From assembly GCA_028279705.1 (NCBI GenBank), contig JANQNF010000024.1, forward strand, positions 112,257 through 176,256: 64,000 nucleotides of DNA, read 5' to 3'. Of the stretch, positions 28,396-37,925 are shown in pieces (position 1 is the stretch's first letter; each line of letters starts with the position of its first letter). This DNA is from an archaeon (GTDB taxonomy: Archaea; Aenigmatarchaeota; Aenigmatarchaeia; QMZP01; JAFGSV01). The position numbers and the translations under genes are program-made. The notes under the pieces are model-generated. The model searched no databases and was not told where the DNA came from. It was given only the letters and a program-made list of their open reading frames with translations.

Positions 28396-28860
28396 TTAGT
28401 TCCACCTTATATCCCGCCGGTATTGTTCGATTATCGATTTTATTGCACGCTCTGATAGTTCTTTGTGTGTGAGCGGCTTTCGAAAAAAGTTCACACCGTA
28501 CTTTCTTCTTTCCATTATCTTTTTTAATTTATCAATGTCCTCTTCAGAAGTTGACGTTGTGACGAATAGGGGCTTGTATGGGCTATAATTTTTGACCCAG
28601 TCTATAAGTTTTACTGCAGGCCCGTTTTCGTAGTCGTTTCTTTCGACCTTTTCAAATGGTGTCGGATCCGGTAGAGTAATGCCAGTCATTACAGCGTCCA
28701 GTTCTTTTATGTCTTTCATGATACCTAATGGGTTTTCGTATTCTATTCCATAGAGGTTTAATCCTTCAATTTCGTTGTAAGCTGACATAAATTCTTTGTA
28801 CATGTTTGGAGTATCGCCTAGTTCCGGGAGGCACCCAATCTTGATAATTTTACTTCCCAT
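28396..28860 (-). CDS. possible divergent CheY-like receiver domain protein
   Basis: ELDAVMTGITLPDP, PLFVTTSTSEE, NFFRKPLTHKEL resemble receiver D, T and K motifs, but the phospho-acceptor region is atypical. Confidence 0.5.
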   Translation of the reverse strand: MGSKIIKIGCLPELGDTPNMYKEFMSAYNEIEGLNLYGIEYENPLGIMKDIKELDAVMTGITLPDPTPFEKVERNDYENGPAVKLIDWVKNYSPYKPLFVTTSTSEEDIDKLKKIMERRKYGVNFFRKPLTHKELSERAIKSIIEQYRRDIRWN

Positions 28861-28913
28861 ATCTCTAGTGGCGAAGAAAGTTTTATAAAGTGCAGGTTTC
28901 CCTTAGGAAAACG

Positions 28914-30017
28914 TCATTCATAGCGTATTGCTTCTATCGGGTTCAGCTTTGCAGCCTGCCTTGCCGGAAGGAAGCCGGACACTGCGCCTATGAAGACTGC
29001 GAAAAGGATACCCTGCACTACCAGCCTCGGGGTGATGATTGCTATTGGTTCTGGAAGGAGCGAATTCACCGCAGCTGCACCCCCGAAGCTTAACATGACA
29101 CCGACGACCGCGCCGGCAACGCTTATGGTCACGGATTCGAGTATGACCGCCAAGAGCACGCGCCTGTTCGTGGCCCCAATGGCTTTCATTGTACCGATTT
29201 CCCTTCTCCTCTCCCTGACCGATATTATCATGACGTTCATTATGACTACGCCTGAAATGAGCGCGGCGATGCTCCCAAGCGCAAACGTCATCATGTTCAG
29301 CTGCGACGTCATCTCCGCCACGCTGTTCATTATGCTCCTGTCCGTTGCCGCCTGCAGATCGTCGAATTCGTCGTTTATGGTCTGCTCTATGTCGTCAGCG
29401 TCTTCGGGTGTCATGGGCTTTACCATTATGAGCGTGAGCGTTTCTTCCATGTCTGTTATTTCCTGAAGCGTGGTGAGACTCGTGTGGATACCGTTGTCGA
29501 TGTCCATGTCGCCGCTTTCCTCAAGCACGCCCACGACCTCAAGTTCCGCATTCTTGAGTTCCATTTTGTCCCCAATTCCGTAGTCGTTGTTCTCGGCGTA
29601 TGCGCTCCCGAGTACGAGCTCGTATGCCCCGTCGTCATTGTCCCTGCCGTCTGAGATCTCAATGTTGACGCCCCTGAGGACGTTCTCCCTGCCGGGATCG
29701 GTGCCCGTGACGGCTTTTCCGTCAATCGTGACAAACAGTAAGGGTGCCAGTTCGCTTACTCCTCCCAGGCCCTCCAGTTCCTCGATGTACTTTTCGTCTA
29801 TCTCGCTTTCCATGGTCCTCCGCCCGGGAATGTCAGCCTCCATGACCGTCACGAGACCTGACGTTATCGCTATCTGGTCGTTGACATAGTAGGTGACGCC
29901 TTCTGATATGGACGAGACACTCGTGACAAGGAATATGCCTATCATGACGCCAAGCGCAGTGAGGGCTGTCCTCAGCTTGTGCCTTCCAAATTCCCTAAGC
30001 ATCATCTCCCACATCAT
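28914..30017 (-). CDS. MacB/FtsX-type ABC transporter permease
   Basis: ALTALGVMIGIFLVTSVSSIS...REIGTMKAIGATNRRVL, C-terminal PARQAAKLNPIEAIRYE. Confidence 0.92.
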   Translation of the reverse strand: MMWEMMLREFGRHKLRTALTALGVMIGIFLVTSVSSISEGVTYYVNDQIAITSGLVTVMEADIPGRRTMESEIDEKYIEELEGLGGVSELAPLLFVTIDGKAVTGTDPGRENVLRGVNIEISDGRDNDDGAYELVLGSAYAENNDYGIGDKMELKNAELEVVGVLEESGDMDIDNGIHTSLTTLQEITDMEETLTLIMVKPMTPEDADDIEQTINDEFDDLQAATDRSIMNSVAEMTSQLNMMTFALGSIAALISGVVIMNVMIISVRERRREIGTMKAIGATNRRVLLAVILESVTISVAGAVVGVMLSFGGAAAVNSLLPEPIAIITPRLVVQGILFAVFIGAVSGFLPARQAAKLNPIEAIRYE

Positions 30018-30018
30018 G

Positions 30019-31134
30019 TTATCCTTCCCTTATCGCCTTTATGGGGTCGATCTTGATCGCCACCCTTGCGGGGTAAAGCGCCGAAAGCAGCGTCAGTATC
30101 ACACCGTAGGAGACCGCCCCTATCGCGAGCGTCGGGGTTATCACGGCAATTTCCGTGCCACCAAGGAGCACCTGGTTCAGCAGGTCCACGAAGAAGAATG
30201 ATACTCCGACTGCAAGGACGCTGCTCACGACCGAAAGTACCAGAGCCTCCTCCATGATCTGCATCATTATGGTCCTTCCAAGAGCTCCCGTTGCCTTCAT
30301 TATGCCTATCTGCTTCTTTCTCTCAAGAACGGACGTGTACATTGTTATTATTATACCTATTGCGGCAACAAGCGATGCCACGAATCCTATGCCGTATGTC
30401 ATGACATTCAGCGTCGTCGTGGCTTCCTGCATCATCGAGAGCGCGTCCTCCATTGTCATCGCCATGACACCGTCGTTTTCCTCTTCTATAGTCTCCTTTA
30501 TCTCCTCCACGAGGGAGATGTCGTCCGGTTCCATCATGACTTGGGTAGCCCCTCCGTCCGTTTCGTATAATTCATCCGCAAGATCGTATGGGATCAGCAC
30601 TACAAGGTCGTAGCTTCCCGATCCTTCCTCGAATATTCCAAGGACCTCGACTTCCTCCTTTTCAAGCGTTATGTAGTCACCAACCACGACGTTCATGGTG
30701 TTAGCCACGACGTAGCCGATCGCTGCCCCCTCGTCACTGTTTTCCGGCCAGCCCCCCTCCTTGAATTCAAGGTCCTCCCCGCCAAACAGGTCGACACTGT
30801 CCATGTCGAGGCCGTCGACCTCGAAAAAACCTCCCATCTGCCTCGCTATGATGGGTACGCTTCTCTTTATACCCGAAACAGACGACACGGATGCCAGTTC
30901 GTCAGCGTCCATGTCTTCGATCGTAGGCGGTCCTCCCATCTGAATCTCGAATTCCTTCATGACGAATATGGTGTCAGAGCCTATGGAGCTTGTCGACGAC
31001 GTCACGAGTTCGTTTACGCCGGCAGAAATCGATCCAAGCGAGACTATGGCCGTTATCGCTATGAATATGCCAAGGGCTGTCAGGATAGTCCTCGTTTTAT
31101 GCGCAGACAACTCCCTTACCGCTATGTCAAACAT
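30019..31134 (-). CDS. MacB/FtsX-type ABC transporter permease (paralogue)
   Basis: Same family; adjacent to 28914..30017; PARVAIKIDPIKAIREG C-terminus. Confidence 0.92.
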   Translation of the reverse strand: MFDIAVRELSAHKTRTILTALGIFIAITAIVSLGSISAGVNELVTSSTSSIGSDTIFVMKEFEIQMGGPPTIEDMDADELASVSSVSGIKRSVPIIARQMGGFFEVDGLDMDSVDLFGGEDLEFKEGGWPENSDEGAAIGYVVANTMNVVVGDYITLEKEEVEVLGIFEEGSGSYDLVVLIPYDLADELYETDGGATQVMMEPDDISLVEEIKETIEEENDGVMAMTMEDALSMMQEATTTLNVMTYGIGFVASLVAAIGIIITMYTSVLERKKQIGIMKATGALGRTIMMQIMEEALVLSVVSSVLAVGVSFFFVDLLNQVLLGGTEIAVITPTLAIGAVSYGVILTLLSALYPARVAIKIDPIKAIREG

Positions 31135-31139
31135 AAGTA

Positions 31140-31826
31140 TTATTTCACGACCTTCCCGTCAAGCATCCTTATCTCTCTCGGTGCCCTCTTTGCTATCCTT
31201 CTGTCGTGTGTGACTATTATCACGGTCTTTCCCGTGTTCTTGTGAAGGCCTTCTATCACATCCATTATCTCCTTACCCGTCTTGGAATCAAGGTTTCCCG
31301 TGGGCTCGTCTCCCATGATTATGTCAGGGTCGTTTACAAGCGACCTTGCAATAGCCACCCTCTGCTGCTCGCCTCCGGACATCTCGCTTGGCTTGTGGTC
31401 CTCCCTCTCGTCCAGCCCCACCTTCCTTAGAAGTTCTTTTGCCCTCCTCCTGGCGTCTGCACGGCCCACTCCGTTGAACCTCATTGGCAGCGCTATGTTT
31501 TCGGTCGCAGTCAGCCCGGGTATGAGGTTGTATGCCTGGAATACGAAACCAATCTTTTCCCTCCTGACGCGTGCAAGCTCGTTGTCGTCCATGTCGGAGA
31601 CGTCCTTTCCCTCTATGACGACCTTTCCCTTGGTAGGGGTATCAAGGCATCCCATTATGTGCATGAGAGTCGATTTACCAGAACCGGAGGGGCCTACGAG
31701 CGCTGCATACTCTCCTCTCTCCACCCTGAGGTCCACGCCCCTGAGAGCCTGAGTCTCGCATGCGCCATTCTTCTTGCAGTATACCTTCCACACGTTACTG
31801 AGGTCGAATATAGCGTCTTTCTTCAT
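31140..31826 (-). CDS. ABC transporter ATP-binding protein (LolD/MacB type)
   Basis: GPSGSGKSTLMHIMGCLDTPTKG, SGGEQQRVAIARSLVNDPDIIMGDEPTGNLD. Confidence 0.96.
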   Translation of the reverse strand: MKKDAIFDLSNVWKVYCKKNGACETQALRGVDLRVERGEYAALVGPSGSGKSTLMHIMGCLDTPTKGKVVIEGKDVSDMDDNELARVRREKIGFVFQAYNLIPGLTATENIALPMRFNGVGRADARRRAKELLRKVGLDEREDHKPSEMSGGEQQRVAIARSLVNDPDIIMGDEPTGNLDSKTGKEIMDVIEGLHKNTGKTVIIVTHDRRIAKRAPREIRMLDGKVVK

Positions 31827-31851
31827 GTCCCTTCACCTTGCGGGGAAACGG

Positions 31852-33027
31852 TCACTTCTTTTTGAGTTTCTTTCTGAGTCTCCAGATGTAGTATCCTTCT
31901 GCCAGAACGAGCAAGAAAAGAATTGAAGACAACCACGACGTGTCAGTTCCGCTTCCATCTTCCGAACTTGACTGCATCTTGACGTCCACGCGGTTCTCGC
32001 TTGTGAACGCCTCGTTGCTCTCGTCAAGGTACGAAATCTTCACAGTGGCCTCACCGTAACGGAAGCCTGAGAACCGCAGGGTCTTGTGCCTCGTCGGCTT
32101 GAGCTCGCTTGCCACGGAAGAATCTTTCACCTCACCGTCCTGTATGAACTCTATCTTCAGCGCCTTGGCGTTCCCAGTGCCTATGTTTTCTATGTCGACC
32201 TTGAAATCCGAATCATCCACCTTCGCGCTCAGTATCTCTATTATCGGACTTCCCTTCACGGGGATTCCTATGGTCTTCGTTATGGTGGCGTCTTCCCCTG
32301 CCTCGTTTCTGTAGTTGATGGTAAGCGTTGACATGTAAGTCTTGTACTCTGCCTCGTTGTCTATGTCCAGCTTGAACTTGGCTGCCTTCTCTTCTCCGGG
32401 TGCCAGGCTGTCTATGTAGAAGCTGCCGCCTGAAAGCACCGGTACTATGAGACTTTCTTCCGTCTCGCTGTCCTCTTCTGCCTCAAGCGTGAGTTCCAGG
32501 TGGTCCATGTCACCGGTACCGACGTTCTCAAGCTTTACCGAAAACTCCGCCTCGTGGCCGGGCTCTATCACTTCCGGCACTGTCGTTATCTCCCCTATGT
32601 GTATCTTGGGAGTGCCCTGGACGAACACCGAAAGCTTCTTTGTTATGTACGACGTCGGGTCTGAAGAGTAAAGCCTGAACTCTACTTCATATGAAGCGGA
32701 GTCAGCGTCCTTGTCAACGACAAGGTTGTATGAGTGGGTCACTGTGTCGAACGCACTTACCCTGGAAAACGTCTTCACGGGATCCTCGCCGCTTAGAAGG
32801 CTGAACGGTTCTGAAGGTACTATCTGCAGGTTCAGTTCAGATGTGGAAGAACCGAGGTTCTGCAGGGCAACTTCCAGGTTGACGATGCTTCCCGGCTCTG
32901 CCGGGTACGGCGTCTGCGTGTTCAGTATGAGGCTTATGTAAGAGGGAACCGAATACTGTGCCGATGCCATCGCAGGCAGTGTAAGCACGACTACCATGCA
33001 CGCAAGCAGAGCGATTTTGTTTTTCAT
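31852..33027 (-). CDS. secreted, C-terminally anchored protein with NEW3/CARDB-like domains
   Basis: Signal peptide, repeated EVALQNLGSS / SVKLENVGTGDMDHLELTLE / DIENIGTGNAKALKIEF units, C-terminal TM then KKLKKK. Confidence 0.8.
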   Translation of the reverse strand: MKNKIALLACMVVVLTLPAMASAQYSVPSYISLILNTQTPYPAEPGSIVNLEVALQNLGSSTSELNLQIVPSEPFSLLSGEDPVKTFSRVSAFDTVTHSYNLVVDKDADSASYEVEFRLYSSDPTSYITKKLSVFVQGTPKIHIGEITTVPEVIEPGHEAEFSVKLENVGTGDMDHLELTLEAEEDSETEESLIVPVLSGGSFYIDSLAPGEEKAAKFKLDIDNEAEYKTYMSTLTINYRNEAGEDATITKTIGIPVKGSPIIEILSAKVDDSDFKVDIENIGTGNAKALKIEFIQDGEVKDSSVASELKPTRHKTLRFSGFRYGEATVKISYLDESNEAFTSENRVDVKMQSSSEDGSGTDTSWLSSILFLLVLAEGYYIWRLRKKLKKK

Positions 33028-33187
33028 AACAACACCTTGATTTTTCTTTCTAATTAATGATATAGATTGTCAACGGTTCAATAAATATCTTACTGGTTTG
33101 CCAGGGCGTAGCCTTTTAAAAATTTTTAAGTATGTAAGTAGGCATATATTTAAGTCAACACATTCATTAACAGTAAGCAATTAACCA

Positions 33188-33775
33188 ATGCGTGATATGA
33201 TGGCAGAAGAAAAACCCGAAGAGAAGAAAGAAGAGAAAGTGCCTGTCGAGGAAGGCGCTTCCGAGGAAGAGGCCAAGGAAGAAAAACCGAAGAAGAAGGT
33301 CGAGAAAAAAGACAGTCGTGTAAATATAATCAGGGTGGCTGGTAAGGACCTTGACGGTGACGCTCCCCTCAAGAGGGCGCTTTCTGACGTGCGCGGTGTA
33401 AGCTTCATGCTTGCCAATGCCATATCAAAGGTTTCTGGTCTTGGCGAAAAGAAAGTGGGCGAACTGAAAGAGGATGAGATGAAAAAGATCGAGGACATGA
33501 TAGAAAATCCCGGCAACTATAACATACCTGACTGGATGTTCAACAGGCGCCTTGATCCAGAAGACGGAGAGGACCGCCACATCGCATCGGCACAGCTGGA
33601 ACTTAGGCACAAGATGGACATAAACGAGCTGAAGAAAAGGAAATGCTACAAAGGCATAAGGCACATACAGGGGCTTCCCGTCAGGGGACAGAGGACGAGG
33701 AGTTCGTTTAGGAAGGCGGCCACAGTCGGCGTGAGCAGGGCAAAGAACAAGCCAGGCGAGTCCAAGAAGAAGTGA
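33188..33775 (+). CDS. rps13: 30S ribosomal protein S13 (uS13) with charged N-terminal extension
   Basis: NIIRVAGKDLDGD...ALSDVRGVSFMLANAIS; GLPVRGQRTRSSFRK. Confidence 0.95.
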   Translation: MRDMMAEEKPEEKKEEKVPVEEGASEEEAKEEKPKKKVEKKDSRVNIIRVAGKDLDGDAPLKRALSDVRGVSFMLANAISKVSGLGEKKVGELKEDEMKKIEDMIENPGNYNIPDWMFNRRLDPEDGEDRHIASAQLELRHKMDINELKKRKCYKGIRHIQGLPVRGQRTRSSFRKAATVGVSRAKNKPGESKKK

Positions 33776-33780
33776 TGATC

Positions 33781-34254
33781 ATGAGAAGGATAAGCAAGAG
33801 GTTCAAGAAGCCCAGGATGTCCTGGGACTCTGAGAACATTGCAGAGAGAAAGGAAATAATGAAGGACTACGGCCTCAGGCGAAGAAAGGAGATACTTATC
33901 GCACAGGAGATTCTCAGAAACTACAGGCGAAGGGCAAGGGAACTCATCGCAGAGCAGGACGAGAGGAAGGTCAAGCGGCTTCTGGAAAAGCTTGTGAAGC
34001 TTGGGCTGCTCAAGGAAGGGCAGCACCTCGACGACGTCCTGGCACTTTCCGTAAACGACATACTTGAGCGGAGGCTTCAGACGCTCGTCTGGAAGAAGGG
34101 CATGGCAAGCACGGCGCTTCAATCAAGGCAGTCCATAACGCACGGGCACGTCACGATTGACGGAAAGAAGACAAAATCTCCCGCTTACATAGTACCTGTG
34201 CAGGAAGAAGCCAAGATAACGATTTCACGTGCAGCCAAGGAGACGGGTGGTTAA
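33781..34254 (+). CDS. rps4: 30S ribosomal protein S4 (uS4)
   Basis: [19 protein letters not shown]...[42 protein letters not shown]. Confidence 0.95.
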   Translation: MRRISKRFKKPRMSWDSENIAERKEIMKDYGLRRRKEILIAQEILRNYRRRARELIAEQDERKVKRLLEKLVKLGLLKEGQHLDDVLALSVNDILERRLQTLVWKKGMASTALQSRQSITHGHVTIDGKKTKSPAYIVPVQEEAKITISRAAKETGG

Positions 34255-34256
34255 TG

Positions 34257-34649
34257 ATGTCAAAGGAAGAGAAGTGGGGCATTGCGCACATATACTCAAG
34301 TGAAAACAATACTATAATTCATATCACAGACATGAGCGGCTCTGAGACCATATCGAGGGTTTCTGGAGGCATGGCAACCGACAAGGACAAGGACAAGGGC
34401 AAGGCGTTCCCTGCCATGATAGCAGCAAGGAGGGCGGCCGAGGAATCCAGGGAGAAGGGACTGACTGGCCTGCATCTCAGGATAAGGGCACCGGGCGGTC
34501 ACAAGAAGAAGATACCTGGCGAAGGCGCCCAGCCTGCGATAAGGGGACTTGTCAGGGCCGGACTGAAGATTGGTAAGATAAAGGACGTCACCCCCGTTCC
34601 GCACGACACGACGAGAAAGCCCGGCGGAAGAAGGGGCCGAAGAATGTAG
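34257..34649 (+). CDS. rps11: 30S ribosomal protein S11 (uS11)
   Basis: [25 protein letters not shown]...[30 protein letters not shown]. Confidence 0.96.
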   Translation: MSKEEKWGIAHIYSSENNTIIHITDMSGSETISRVSGGMATDKDKDKGKAFPAMIAARRAAEESREKGLTGLHLRIRAPGGHKKKIPGEGAQPAIRGLVRAGLKIGKIKDVTPVPHDTTRKPGGRRGRRM

Positions 34650-34662
34650 ATGGTGATTTCTG

Positions 34663-35646
34663 ATGGCAAAAGGACACAAGCCGGTTTCGGGAAGCAGGGC
34701 ATTCTGGCCAAGAAAGAGGGCAAAGAGGATATACCCGAAAGCAACCGAAGTCCCGGAGATGAAAGGCGACAAGATCATACCGCTTGCCTTTGCAGGCTAC
34801 AAGGCAGGCATGACGCAGGCAACGTTCACCGATATCAGGAAGGGATCGGCAACGCACGACCAGCAAATTGTCGAGGCGGCGACTGTCATAGACTGCCCGC
34901 CTCTTATTGTTGCCGGCATAAAGATATACAGGGAAGAAAACGGCAAGCTTGTAAACGAGGGAACGATCTGGGAGGAGAAGCTTCCAAAGGACCTTGAAAG
35001 GAAACTGGACGTTCCAAAGAAGCCGCACATGAAAAAGGAACTTGTCGGAAAGAAGCTGGACCAGCTCTCAGATGTCAGGATAATAGTTTCAACAAAGCCA
35101 AGGGAATCCGGCGCTTTCAAGAAGAAGCCTGAGGTCCTTGAGATACCGATTTCAGGCGATGTCGAGAAGCAGTGGGCATATGCGCTTGAGAAACTCGGAA
35201 AGGAAATACGATTTTCAGACGTCTTCTCACCCGGCGAGTTCGTCGATGCCAAGGCAGTCAGCAAGGGCAAGGGCTTCGCAGGCGTTGTCAAGAGGTTCGG
35301 CGTCAAGATCAGGGAAAGAAAAAGCGGCGGAAAGAGAAGGCACATCGGTAACATAGGTTCAGTCGGCCACGGAAGGGTACTTCCGGGTGCAGTCGCCATG
35401 GCAGGCCAGCTGGGCTTTCAGACAAGGACAGAGTACAACAAGAAGATACTCAAGATAGGCGAGGACGGATTCGGACCCAACGGAGGCTTCCTGAAATACG
35501 GAAAGGCTCCAAAGGATTACGCCCTCATCGAAGGGTCAGTTCCGGGACCAAAGAAGAGGCTAGTCATACTCAGAAGGGCAATCAGGTGGGACGGCCAGCC
35601 GCACCCAGTTGAAATCAGCAACGTCTCAACTGTGAGTCAGCAGTAA
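34663..35646 (+). CDS. rpl3: 50S ribosomal protein L3 (uL3)
   Basis: GSRAFWPRKRAKRIYP, GFAGVVKRFGVK, GSVGHGRVLPGAVAMAGQLGFQTRTEYNKKIL. Confidence 0.96.
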   Translation: MAKGHKPVSGSRAFWPRKRAKRIYPKATEVPEMKGDKIIPLAFAGYKAGMTQATFTDIRKGSATHDQQIVEAATVIDCPPLIVAGIKIYREENGKLVNEGTIWEEKLPKDLERKLDVPKKPHMKKELVGKKLDQLSDVRIIVSTKPRESGAFKKKPEVLEIPISGDVEKQWAYALEKLGKEIRFSDVFSPGEFVDAKAVSKGKGFAGVVKRFGVKIRERKSGGKRRHIGNIGSVGHGRVLPGAVAMAGQLGFQTRTEYNKKILKIGEDGFGPNGGFLKYGKAPKDYALIEGSVPGPKKRLVILRRAIRWDGQPHPVEISNVSTVSQQ

Positions 35647-35689
35647 AACGCCCTTTTAAATTTTCACTCTAACACTTAACAGTGTCTGA

Positions 35690-37060
35690 ATGAAATATGA
35701 AATCACTACAGAACTTTTCGTGATTCCGGATGGAAAAAGTCATATAGTCTACTCCCCGTTCAAACGTTTCGCATTTCAAGCTAACCGTCACATGATAATG
35801 CTTCTCGGTAAGATAAAACGTGGCGAAGAGATCAAGGAAAATGCCGATATTAAGAAAGTTTTGAATTTCTTGAAAAGGCACAAAATCGTTAACGGACCGA
35901 AGGATCATGTCTTTGTTGGTACGAAAGAAACGAAATTTCACCCGACATCCGTTACATTGCTGCCCACTTCTGATTGTAACCTCAGATGCGTTTATTGTTA
36001 TTCAAATGGTGGCGAGAAACGTGAATACATGGATTGGGAAGTCGCGAAGGCTGCCATAGACACAATTGTTGAAAATGCAATGATACTCGAGTCCAAACGC
36101 ATTCACGTTGGTTTCCACGGTGGTGGTGAGCCCACAATTGCATGGGAAACACTAACCAAGTCCGTTGATTATGCTAGAAAGCTTGCCAGAAAAAACTCCA
36201 TCAAAATTCGCACGAGTATGGCAACTAATTGCTCTTTTGACGAGAGGAAGCGAGACTGGGTAGTTAAAAACATGAACCATGTGAATGTATCTTTTGACGG
36301 GCCGAAAAATATACATGACACTCAGAGACAGTTCGCTGACAAGACTGGGAGCTTCGATGTGGTTTTCGGAAACATGAAATATTTCGACAAAATCGGTTAC
36401 TCCTATGGAATAAGGACGACGGTGACAAGGATGAGCGTCAAACGTATGACTGATATAGTAAAATTCATTCATCGCGAGAATCTCTCTGCCTCTAATATAC
36501 ATTTCGAACCTCTCTTCTCATGCGGTCGCTGCTCCGGAACAAAATGGACATCGCCTGACCCGGAAGTTTTTGTTCGCGAGTTCAATAGAGCATCAGAAGC
36601 CGCTGAAAAATGCGGCATCGATTTATACTCATCAAGTTGCAGGATAGAGAAGTTGGGTAACATTTTCTGCGGTGCCTGTGGAACTAATTTCTGCCCCACT
36701 CCCGATGGTCATGTTACATCATGTTATGAGGTAAGTTCTAGCGATGACCCCAAATCCGGTGTATTCTTTTATGGAAAATATAACAAGAAGCGGCAGAAAT
36801 TCGAGTTCGACCGAAAAAAACTGGATACACTGCGTAAAAGGACGACGGAAAATATGGAATCGTGCGCTGGATGTTTTTCTAAATGGCACTGCTGTGGCGA
36901 TTGTCTATCAAAGGCCGTTTTGACAAGTGGGTCAATTCTAAAACCGTGTGAAGATAGATGTATAATCAATAGAGGAATAACGAAGTACTACATAAAACGA
37001 CTCCTTCAGGGCAAAAAACTTGCTAAAAGTAGACTGAGTGCTGAGATAATTGAATGTTAG
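35690..37060 (+). CDS. radical SAM/SPASM domain protein, putative peptide (RiPP) maturase
   Basis: CNLRCVYC (CxxxCxxC), GGGEPTIAWE, SFDGPKNIHD, SPASM pattern CPTPDGHVTSC...CAGCFSKWHCCGDC...CEDRC. Confidence 0.9.
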   Translation: MKYEITTELFVIPDGKSHIVYSPFKRFAFQANRHMIMLLGKIKRGEEIKENADIKKVLNFLKRHKIVNGPKDHVFVGTKETKFHPTSVTLLPTSDCNLRCVYCYSNGGEKREYMDWEVAKAAIDTIVENAMILESKRIHVGFHGGGEPTIAWETLTKSVDYARKLARKNSIKIRTSMATNCSFDERKRDWVVKNMNHVNVSFDGPKNIHDTQRQFADKTGSFDVVFGNMKYFDKIGYSYGIRTTVTRMSVKRMTDIVKFIHRENLSASNIHFEPLFSCGRCSGTKWTSPDPEVFVREFNRASEAAEKCGIDLYSSSCRIEKLGNIFCGACGTNFCPTPDGHVTSCYEVSSSDDPKSGVFFYGKYNKKRQKFEFDRKKLDTLRKRTTENMESCAGCFSKWHCCGDCLSKAVLTSGSILKPCEDRCIINRGITKYYIKRLLQGKKLAKSRLSAEIIEC

Positions 37061-37089
37061 TTTAAAAAACTTCTTTTCAATTTTTTATT

Positions 37090-37305
37090 ATGCCAGAAGA
37101 GGATTTCAGGCTGAAGAATAAATCTGATGGTAAAGAGAATAAAGCTTACAGGAGTCCCCAGATATATAAGGCGCTTCTGCTGACAGTATTTTACGAAAGC
37201 GATTTTGTGTCTTGTGCCCCAGCACCGTCATGTACGTGTAAGGGTGTATGTCATTGCGAGGATGATTGCATTGATGCTTGCCCCGGGGATTGCAGCGTCG
37301 CTTGA
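37090..37305 (+). CDS. putative Cys-rich RiPP precursor peptide (71 aa, 8 Cys in last 30 residues)
   Basis: C-terminal SCAPAPSCTCKGVCHCEDDCIDACPGDCSVA; immediately 3' of radical SAM maturase; A/T box TTTAAAAAACT just upstream. Confidence 0.75.
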   Translation: MPEEDFRLKNKSDGKENKAYRSPQIYKALLLTVFYESDFVSCAPAPSCTCKGVCHCEDDCIDACPGDCSVA

Positions 37306-37314
37306 TTTTCCCTT

Positions 37315-37902
37315 TTATTCGTGTTCAAGCGAGAACAGATCTATTATGAATATGGCGAACGGTGTGAATATCAGCAGTAACGCGAAAGCTATTAATGCAA
37401 TTATCACGTTTATGGTTGGTATGCTATAGCCAAGCATTATTAAGATAGATACGTAGCTTAATACCAGAATAATCAAAACTATGGTCGCGAGTGTACTTGT
37501 TGCCATAGCTATGACACTTCTCCATGCAAGTAAAATAAGTACCACCAGCAATATTACCGCTGCCACTGCGAGTATTATTGCAGAGCTTCCCATTATCACG
37601 AAAATTGCAGCTATGGCGAGTACTGTGATTATTGCAACGAATAGTGGACTTCCGGCCAACGGAAGCGACCACATCTTACCAGCAGTTACGACACTTCCTG
37701 TCACTAATGCATAAAGAATGAAAATTGAGCCGAAAAACAGTGCAGTACTCGGCGGCAGAATCTCAATGAAAGGATATCCCCTGAGAGCCGCGAATACAGT
37801 CCATATGAGAAAAAGGAATATGAAAATTACGAGCGCGACCACGACGTAGCCCCACTTGCTTCCGTGGAACGTCTCCTCGCGGGTCTTCCATGTCTGGCTC
37901 AT
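37315..37902 (-). CDS. multi-pass membrane protein of unknown function (~195 aa)
   Basis: Several long hydrophobic segments; convergent with the precursor gene, 9 bp apart. Confidence 0.75.
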   Translation of the reverse strand: MSQTWKTREETFHGSKWGYVVVALVIFIFLFLIWTVFAALRGYPFIEILPPSTALFFGSIFILYALVTGSVVTAGKMWSLPLAGSPLFVAIITVLAIAAIFVIMGSSAIILAVAAVILLVVLILLAWRSVIAMATSTLATIVLIILVLSYVSILIMLGYSIPTINVIIALIAFALLLIFTPFAIFIIDLFSLEHE

Positions 37903-37925
37903 GGTAAATAATTATTCATGCAAGG

